Positions 5,579 through 8,702 of a stretch of 8,702 nucleotides of DNA are shown here, piece by piece. The stretch covers positions 1 to 8,702 of the forward strand of contig CALKIP010000118.1 of assembly GCA_937995995.1 (NCBI GenBank), given 5' to 3'. The DNA is from an uncultured bacterium (GTDB lineage Bacteria > Gemmatimonadota > Gemmatimonadetes > Longimicrobiales > RSA9). Made by a program: the position numbers and the translations under genes. The notes beneath the pieces are model-generated. The model had not been told where the DNA came from. It made no database searches and saw only the letters and a list, made by a program, of their open reading frames with translations. Positions within the stretch are counted from its first letter, which is position 1; each line of letters opens with the position of its first letter.

Positions 5579-7109
5579 TCCGGCCGCTGCGCTCGTGGAT
5601 GCCGGCAGCGATCCAGCGCGCCACGCCCATGATCGTGAGCGAGGGGTCGACGGAGACGGACGTCGGCACCGCCGCGCCATCGGCCACGTACAGCCCCTTC
5701 ACCCGATGCGCCTCGCCCGTCGGCCCGGCGAAGGAGTCCTCGGGATCGGTGCCGATCGGCGCCGTGCCGAGAAGGTGGCTTCCCGCGCAGAACTGCGCGT
5801 TCGGCTGCACCGAGCGGAGCGTGATCTTCTCCTCGACGTCGCGCTCGTTGCGCACGACGGTGCCGTAGACGTCCGGGATCCAGACCTCCTGCGCGCCGGC
5901 CGCGAGGAAGATACGAGAGGCGTTCTTCAGGTAGTCGACGGCCTTGAGCGCGTCCACACCCTGCACCCGGAACTCCGTCTTGCGCACGCCGCCGTCGAGG
6001 AAGACGCGCCCCGGGTGCTCCTCGTCGATCACGGACATGAGCGAGCCGAGGCGGCGGAACTTGCGCATCCGCTCCGTGTGCGCGGCGCCGGTCTCGGAGA
6101 GCATCGTCGCCGTGATCCCCGGCGACTGGTGGCTGGTCAGCATGATGTAGCCGCCGCCGGCGTAGTCGCCGCTCTCCGTGTAGCGCACCTTCCGCCACTC
6201 GTGGACGACGTAGGCGCACGGGATCCCGGTCACGTTGTCGATCTCGCGCCCGAAATCGGCCCACACCCAGTAGTGGGGATTGATGTAGAAGCGCCGGCCG
6301 ACCGTCGGATCGTCGAAGTTGCGCAGCAGCAGCTCCGCGGTGCCGAGTGCGCCCGCGGCCACCACGACGACCTCGGCGTCGATCCGGAAGCGCCCTCGCT
6401 CCTGGCCGCTTTCGCGATCGACGAATACGCCCTCGACGCCCGTCGCGCGGCCGTCTTCGACGAGGACGCGATCCACGCGCGCGTCGCTGTAGATCCGACC
6501 GCCCGTCTTCGAGATGCGAGGGATCGTGGTGATGAGTTGCGACGTCTTGCGGTTGTACGCGCAGCCGAACTGCGTCCAACCACAGCCGATGCAGTCGATG
6601 CGCGCCGTGGGCGGGATGTGCCCCTCGACGCCGAGCGTCTCGCACCCCTGGCGGACGAGCCGGTTGTTCTCGTTGAGGAGCCGCTCCTCGGTGATGTGGA
6701 TGCCGAGCTCCTCCTCGATCGCGTCCCAGTGCGGGTCCAGCTCGGCGGGCGTCATCCACTCCAGCCCGAGCTCGGTGCGCCAGCGTTCGAGTCGGTCCTC
6801 GGGCGTGCGGAACGAGTCGCCCCAGTAGTGGACCGTCGTGCCGCCGACCGCCTCGGCGTAGTTCAGGAAGATCGAGTTGTCGGTCGTCGTGTCGAGGCCG
6901 CGGCGACCGTTGAAATCGGCTAGCGCCTCCTCCTCGCGCTGCGAGAAGTCCTCGGCGCGGAAGAAGCCGCCCTTCTCGAGCATGACGACGTCCCAGCCGC
7001 GCTCGGCCAGGTACGCCGCGAGCGTCGCGCCGCCCGCGCCCGTGCCGACGACGACAGCGTCGGCGCGGTCGCGCACATCGCCCTGTTGATGCTTGCCCTG
7101 GAGGATCAT
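5568..7109 (-). CDS. GMC-family FAD oxidoreductase, catalytic subunit
   Basis: 513 residues. N-terminal FAD fold AVVVGTGAGGATLA (18-31) with Glu45 (MLEKGG) for the ribose, then VGGTTVHYWG (88-97), the FAD-covering stretch of the family. The C-terminal GMC signature is SHLLGTAPIG (His445, the catalytic-base position) and GLYVADGAAVPTSVSVDPSLTIM. Asp488 (VDP) stands where most members have Asn or His. DCIGCGWTQFGC (Cys173, 176, 183) matches the C-x2-C-x2-C-x3-C element of long-chain-alcohol-oxidase-like members, with the third Cys replaced by Thr. There is no signal peptide; it is probably exported with the Tat subunit encoded upstream, as in gluconate and FAD-glucose dehydrogenases. Substrate unknown (alcohol, sugar or sugar acid). 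ATG 7109 is the only start in frame before a stop at 7197-7199; a G7 run sits 3 bases upstream. Confidence 0.9.
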   Translation of the reverse strand: MILQGKHQQGDVRDRADAVVVGTGAGGATLAAYLAERGWDVVMLEKGGFFRAEDFSQREEEALADFNGRRGLDTTTDNSIFLNYAEAVGGTTVHYWGDSFRTPEDRLERWRTELGLEWMTPAELDPHWDAIEEELGIHITEERLLNENNRLVRQGCETLGVEGHIPPTARIDCIGCGWTQFGCAYNRKTSQLITTIPRISKTGGRIYSDARVDRVLVEDGRATGVEGVFVDRESGQERGRFRIDAEVVVVAAGALGTAELLLRNFDDPTVGRRFYINPHYWVWADFGREIDNVTGIPCAYVVHEWRKVRYTESGDYAGGGYIMLTSHQSPGITATMLSETGAAHTERMRKFRRLGSLMSVIDEEHPGRVFLDGGVRKTEFRVQGVDALKAVDYLKNASRIFLAAGAQEVWIPDVYGTVVRNERDVEEKITLRSVQPNAQFCAGSHLLGTAPIGTDPEDSFAGPTGEAHRVKGLYVADGAAVPTSVSVDPSLTIMGVARWIAAGIHERSGRTGA

Positions 7110-7195
7110 GCGCCCCCCCGGCGGACCACACCCGAAAGGCTGGATTCCACATTCGCCGGACGCGTAGCCGCGCCCTTCGTCGTCTCGACCATCAT
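7106..7195 (-). CDS. 29-codon ORF linking the two dehydrogenase genes (doubtful)
   Basis: The minus strand has ATGATG at 7190-7195, overlapping the TGA of the upstream gene (7192-7194). The frame runs 29 codons and ends in TGA at 7106-7108, overlapping the ATG of the GMC gene (7107-7109). Visible sequence: MMVETTKGAATRP, then a Ser/Val/Arg/Gly-rich end over the G7 run. It could be a relay for translational coupling. It could also be the true N-terminus of the GMC protein, separated by one missing G in the run, or simply chance. Confidence 0.25.
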   Translation of the reverse strand: MMVETTKGAATRPANVESSLSGVVRRGGA

Positions 7196-7788
7196 GCTAC
7201 CTCACCGAAATCCACCGGGTACGCCGGGATGTCGATGTGCTCCCTCCACGGGCCGGTGAAGCCCGTGATCGACCGCGTCGCGTCGTCGTGATACGCGAAG
7301 AAGAAGACACAGGAGCGCACCGCCTGGAACGCCGCGCGGCGCAGGTTGAAGCGGCTCTGCGACCAGCCGTGCAGGTACTGCAGCCGCTCGGCCGGATCGA
7401 GTGCGGTGAAGCGCCGCAGCCGCCCGCCCAGGAAGGTCAGGTGCTCGAGGAGCGAGAAGACCGTCTTGAGATCGCCCCGGATCGGGTCGCCGACCGCCGC
7501 GATCTCCCGGTCGATGCGCCTGGCCACGCGATCGGGCGGGACCGGCACGTCGTGCAGGATCGCCTCCGCCGCCGCGCGCACCACGGCGTACTCCTTCTCC
7601 GAGAGCGCTTCGAGGGCGACGCCGTCGACCGACGCCTCCGGGTAGTCCGCGGCGCACCCGGCCGGGATCATCGAGGCCAGCGCGATCGCAGCCGTGCCGC
7701 CGGCGGTGGTGCGCAGAAAGCCGCGGCGGTCCATGCCGGGGGGCAGAGTGCCGGGCCGTGACTCTTGGTTCATGTCGGTTGCTGTCAT
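7192..7788 (-). CDS. Tat-exported gluconate 2-dehydrogenase subunit 3-like protein
   Basis: 198 residues from ATG 7788. A twin-arginine signal (DRRGFLR at about 20-26, then the hydrophobic stretch TAAIALASMIPAG) precedes Cys45. This may be a lipid-anchor Cys, though the lipobox (PAGC) is unusual. The mature part is mainly helical: ALSEKEYAVVRAAAEAILHDVP near its start, then a Pro/Asp-rich link and RFTALDPAERLQYLHGWSQSRFNLRRAAFQAVRSCVFFFAY, as in the subunit-3 (gamma) family. The gamma subunit typically carries the Tat signal for a GMC catalytic subunit lacking one. No cytochrome c subunit is visible here. Possible starts are GTG 7809, ATG 7788 and ATG 7773, none with a clear ribosome site. 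ATG 7788 is chosen as the first ATG; the Tat signal is intact in all. Confidence 0.85.
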   Translation of the reverse strand: MTATDMNQESRPGTLPPGMDRRGFLRTTAGGTAAIALASMIPAGCAADYPEASVDGVALEALSEKEYAVVRAAAEAILHDVPVPPDRVARRIDREIAAVGDPIRGDLKTVFSLLEHLTFLGGRLRRFTALDPAERLQYLHGWSQSRFNLRRAAFQAVRSCVFFFAYHDDATRSITGFTGPWREHIDIPAYPVDFGEVA

Positions 7789-7800
7789 ATGGGAGTCATG

Positions 7801-7923
7801 CACGTGCACGCCGATTCAGAGCGATTCGCGGGAACGTCCGAGGTCCTCTGTAGCGAATCCGACTCCGAAACCGATGCCCGGAATCGGAGTCGGGCTCGGA
7901 GTCGGAATCGGGTCGTGCACGTG
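7801..7923. repeat. nested inverted repeats with hexamer units upstream of the dehydrogenase pair
   Basis: Outer arms: CACGTGCACG (7801-7810) then CCGATTC (7811-7817), paired with GAATCGG (7905-7911) then CGTGCACGTG (7914-7923), with a 2-base bulge. Inner arms: CGAATCCGACTCCGA (7854-7868) pairs with TCGGAGTCGGAATCG (7896-7910) at 14 of 15 positions, and CCGACTCCGA also pairs with 7884-7893. Right-hand units overlap, so alternative folds compete. The right side 7885-7912 equals 5514-5547 except for one missing 6-base unit. Confidence 0.6.
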
Positions 7924-8043
7924 TGTCCAACGGGTTCGGACCGCCGTGAGAGGCGATCTGGCCGAGACACGGGGACATAGTACAGGCGGGCGGGAACGGC
8001 GACAACCATCGGCAGGGCAGGACGAACGCCCGCGCAGTGGCCC

Positions 8044-8093
8044 CGGCGGGCGCCGACTCGCACGTGCGCGATGCCGCGACCCGATGCCCGCCG
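8044..8093 (-). terminator. possible hairpin after the cupin gene
   Basis: CGGCGGGC at 8044-8051 pairs with GCCCGCCG at 8086-8093, five bases after the cupin stop. The 34-base loop contains a further palindrome, CGCACGTGCG (8059-8068). No T-run; a weak candidate terminator. Confidence 0.35.
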
Positions 8094-8097
8094 TCGC

Positions 8098-8520
8098 TCA
8101 GCGCCCCTCGTCCAGCAGCCGGATCCGGTCGGGCGCGTTCGGCACGACGCAGATGAACTCGAACGGCCCCTCGACCACCTCGTAGCCGTGCGGCACGCCG
8201 GCGGGGATGTAGAGCGTGTCGTCCGGCCCGACCTCGTGCACCTCGCCCGCCACCGTGATGCGCGCCCGGCCACGCAGCACATACTGCTCGTGCTCGACAT
8301 CGTTGGTGTGCGCCGGGATCCCGCCGCCCTGCTCCATCCGGAAGCGGCGCAGCACGAAGTTCGACGCGCCCTGGTCCGGGCCGACCAGGACCTGCATCTC
8401 GGTGCCGCGGCCGGCGGGCACGGGATTCATCGGCACCCGGTCCGCGGCACGGACCACACCCGCGGCCGGGCTCGATTCCCCGCCCCGGGCGACGTCGTTC
8501 GATCCACTGGCTTCATTCAT
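8098..8520 (-). CDS. small single-domain cupin
   Basis: 140 residues, no signal peptide. After a flexible Ser/Gly-rich N-terminus (1-25), one cupin_2 barrel. Motif 1 is GGGIPAHTNDVEHEQYVLRG (65-84), with His71 and the EHE group (76-78); Asn73 takes the place of the usual second His of H-x-H. Motif 2 is GPDDTLYIPAGVPHGY (98-113) with His111. These residues probably hold one divalent metal; the domain may be an enzyme, a ligand sensor or an isomerase-like protein, which the sequence cannot decide. ATG 8520 is chosen because GGAGG ends 4 bases upstream; the in-frame ATG 8538 would place that ribosome site inside the gene. It is separated from the dehydrogenase pair by over 300 bases, so probably its own unit. 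Confidence 0.82.
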   Translation of the reverse strand: MNEASGSNDVARGGESSPAAGVVRAADRVPMNPVPAGRGTEMQVLVGPDQGASNFVLRRFRMEQGGGIPAHTNDVEHEQYVLRGRARITVAGEVHEVGPDDTLYIPAGVPHGYEVVEGPFEFICVVPNAPDRIRLLDEGR

Positions 8521-8524
8521 CGTT

Positions 8525-8529
8525 CCTCC
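8525..8529 (-). promoter_or_regulatory. ribosome binding site of the cupin gene
   Basis: GGAGG on the minus strand, 4 bases before ATG 8520. It decides between two in-frame ATGs (8538 and 8520) in favour of the shorter protein. Confidence 0.6.
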
Positions 8530-8578
8530 ATCGTGCATGGGCTGCCACCACCTCGAACCCGACCTTTTCAGTCTTCCT

Positions 8579-8690
8579 CTACACCTACGCGTACACGTAC
8601 GCGTGCCCGTGCCCGTTCGCCCTTATACTGTGCCGCTTCGACCCTTGGCGAGACTCGGGCAGGGGCACGCGTAGGCGTAGGCGTAAGGGT
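8579..8690. repeat. hexamer-periodic inverted repeat upstream of the cupin gene
   Basis: The left side (8579-8622) is built of units like CCTACG, CGTACA, CGTACG, CGTGCC and CGTGCC. The right side (8661-8690) has GGCACG, CGTAGG, CGTAGG and CGTAAG. TACGCGTGCCC at 8598-8608 pairs perfectly with 8663-8673, and pairing continues imperfectly outward. The loop holds TATAAG on the minus strand (8622-8627), a possible -10 box for the cupin gene with no good -35. The structure may continue beyond the window edge. Confidence 0.5.
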
Positions 8691-8702
8691 TCATTGGGCT
8701 TA

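Larger units (their letters stand above)
7789..8097. other. 309-base non-coding gap with nested inverted repeats
   Basis: No supported gene. It contains the 7801-7923 nested repeats (separate entry), a stretch around 7924-8040 where I see nothing definite, and the hairpin at 8044-8093 after the cupin gene. The promoter of the dehydrogenase pair should be here but no clear -35/-10 was found. Confidence 0.6.

Noticed and set aside
5410..7152. Open frames of 580 (minus) and 501 (plus) codons across the GMC gene
   Set aside because: The frame at 5568-7109 carries the FAD motif, GMC signatures and catalytic His. The other two frames have no domain pattern and are Arg-rich or repetitive.

Overview
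This is a high-GC bacterial window in which every gene I can support lies on the minus strand. It looks like a diderm (outer-membrane) bacterium: it encodes a TonB-dependent receptor ending in Phe, a lipoprotein and a Tat-exported oxidoreductase subunit. The receptor's N-terminal carboxypeptidase-regulatory-like domain, the GMC plus gluconate-dehydrogenase-subunit-3 pair, and the GC-rich intergenic hairpins resemble Gemmatimonadota or a related soil/marine phylum. That placement is inference, not proof. Many long plus-strand ORFs are antisense shadows typical of high GC.

Layout in plus coordinates (transcription runs right to left). The most interesting block is 237-3995. A small secreted His/Cys protein resembling DUF2946 (3615-3959) is read from a good sigma70-like promoter that appears to give a leaderless mRNA. 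It is followed by a TonB-dependent receptor with a ZnuD-like plug (1178-3472). Last comes a lipoprotein (237-1058) built from two copies of a roughly 110-residue domain with YVHGDHWHG and FQLWHG(D/N)H motifs. Together they look like an outer-membrane metal (probably zinc) acquisition cassette: the receptor transports, the lipoprotein binds metal, and the small protein has an unknown accessory role. The gaps between these genes hold several perfect inverted repeats that could be operators, attenuators or terminators.

The middle block (4044-5349) has a secreted CAP/SCP-domain protein followed, closely spaced or overlapping, by a class I methyltransferase of the NNT1/EFM7/ETFB-KMT type.

The right block has a Tat-signal gluconate 2-dehydrogenase subunit-3-like protein (7192-7788) and a GMC flavoprotein (5568-7109). 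They probably form a periplasmic dehydrogenase exported as a complex. Between them is an 86-base stretch containing a tiny ORF that overlaps both neighbours by ATGA, and a G7 run just before the GMC start. Further right is a small cupin gene (8098-8520). Four non-coding spots (about 4012-4052, 5479-5547, 7801-7923, 8579-8690) hold hexamer-periodic sequence, mostly folded into hairpins. Two of them share the same sequence except for the loss of one 6-nt unit. No tRNA, rRNA, CRISPR, transposase or phage gene was seen.
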